Assembly (NCBI GenBank): GCA_030040395.1 | Contig: JASHTU010000448.1 | Location: forward strand, 1 to 5,869 | DNA: 5,869 bases | From: Acidobacteriaceae bacterium | Lineage (GTDB): Bacteria > Acidobacteriota > Terriglobia > Terriglobales > Acidobacteriaceae | Direction of reading: 5' to 3' | Shown: piece by piece, positions 5,433 through 5,869 of the stretch | Layout of the letters: every line of letters starts with the position of its first letter | How positions within the stretch are numbered: the stretch's first letter is position 1 | Notes under the pieces: model-generated | Database searches by the model: none | The model's input: the letters and a program-made list of their open reading frames with translations, nothing else | Told to the model about the DNA's origin: nothing | Translations under genes and position numbers: made by a program

Positions 5433-5869
5433 ATGCAAGTGGCAGTTTCCAGCGCTGGCGCCCCGGCCGCCTCGAGCGGCCTCAGCGCTCAACAGATGAT
5501 CGAGATCTACCGGCTCATGTTCCTTTCCCGCCGGATCGATGACCGCGAGATCCTCCTCAAGCGCCAGCAGAAAATCTATTTTCAGGTCTCGGGCGCCGGC
5601 CACGAAGCGCTCCAGGTGGGCGCGGCCTTGGCTTTGCGCTCCGGGTACGACTGGTTCTTTCCCTATTACCGTGATCGCGCCCTGTGCCTCGCGCTGGGCG
5701 TCACGCCTTACGAGATGTTCCTGCAAGGCGTGGGCGCGGCTTCCGATCCGGCCAGCGGCGGACGCCAGATGCCCTCCCACTGGAGCAGCCGCCCCCTCCA
5801 CATCGTCAGCAGCTCTTCCTCTACCGCCACTCAGGTTCTCCATGCCGTCGGCTGCGCTGAGGCCGGCCG
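5433..5869 (+). CDS. 2-oxoacid (probably branched-chain) dehydrogenase E1 component, alpha-type N-terminal part (3' end outside window)
   Basis: An open frame from ATG 5433 runs off the right edge after 145 full codons. It matches the start of thiamine-diphosphate-dependent E1 alpha subunits, which decarboxylate 2-oxoacids and pass the acyl group to the E2 lipoyl domain. Visible features are [18 protein letters not shown] (22-39), an initial helix typical of E1 alpha; [19 protein letters not shown] (50-68); [17 protein letters not shown] (73-89), including the Tyr-Arg pair that in the family contacts the cofactor diphosphate; and GGRQMPSHW (109-117), equivalent to GRQMPVHYG of branched-chain E1 alpha. 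The GDG-type cofactor motif lies beyond the window. In Acidobacteriota such genes are often alpha-beta fusions, which cannot be tested here. The first 20 residues are Ala/Ser-rich and poorly conserved. GGGGGA about nine bases before ATG 5433 is the likely Shine-Dalgarno. Pyruvate or acetoin E1 remains possible. Confidence 0.9.
   Translation, partial: MQVAVSSAGAPAASSGLSAQQMIEIYRLMFLSRRIDDREILLKRQQKIYFQVSGAGHEALQVGAALALRSGYDWFFPYYRDRALCLALGVTPYEMFLQGVGAASDPASGGRQMPSHWSSRPLHIVSSSSSTATQVLHAVGCAEAG

Noticed and set aside
5316..5843. 175-codon minus-strand open frame opposite the E1 gene
   Set aside because: Antisense to the recognisable E1 alpha sequence; shadow.

Overview
This GC-rich window (about 60-65% by eye) carries four protein genes that are complete or nearly so, two genes cut by the window edges, and a non-coding block of about 570 bases with a miniature transposon-like element. 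The gene set and the style of the proteins suggest a soil-type bacterium, most likely an Acidobacteriota (Terriglobia-like) lineage. The clues are small secreted Pro-rich proteins with a short helical domain, hairpin-rich intergenic repeats, and an E1 component beginning with the [12 protein letters not shown] type of sequence. This assignment is recognition from memory and was not checked by a search.

Layout, left to right: (1) bases 2-229, the C-terminal end of an unidentified + strand protein. (2) 311-2443 (+), a 710-residue YyaL/SPATA20-type protein with an N-terminal thioredoxin-like DUF255 domain (WCHWC motif) and a C-terminal (alpha/alpha) barrel-like region. (3) 2458-3450 (-), an MscS-type mechanosensitive channel, convergent with gene 2 and only 14 bases from it. 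(4) 3451-3843, a 393-base divergent intergenic region with a strong hairpin, a smaller hairpin, a weak promoter candidate and, just before the next gene, a nearly ideal Shine-Dalgarno sequence. (5) 3844-4341 and 4360-4860 (+), two small exported proteins 18 bases apart that share a 44-residue ungapped helical segment; they are diverged tandem paralogues, probably one operon. (6) 4861-5432, non-coding: a 358-bp element at 4914-5271 bounded by 34-bp inverted repeats (31/34 matching) with CTAG (or TA) at both edges and several internal hairpins, followed by the leader of the next gene. (7) 5433-5869 (+), the N-terminal 145 residues of a thiamine-diphosphate-dependent 2-oxoacid dehydrogenase E1 component (alpha-type part), cut by the window end.

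The genes do not form one pathway. YyaL, MscS and the E1 dehydrogenase are housekeeping-type genes. The less ordinary content is the exported paralogue pair and the MITE-like element. Within that element, two hairpins look like copies of one another whose stems have changed in a base-pair-preserving way, which suggests a structure maintained by selection or by the way it is copied.
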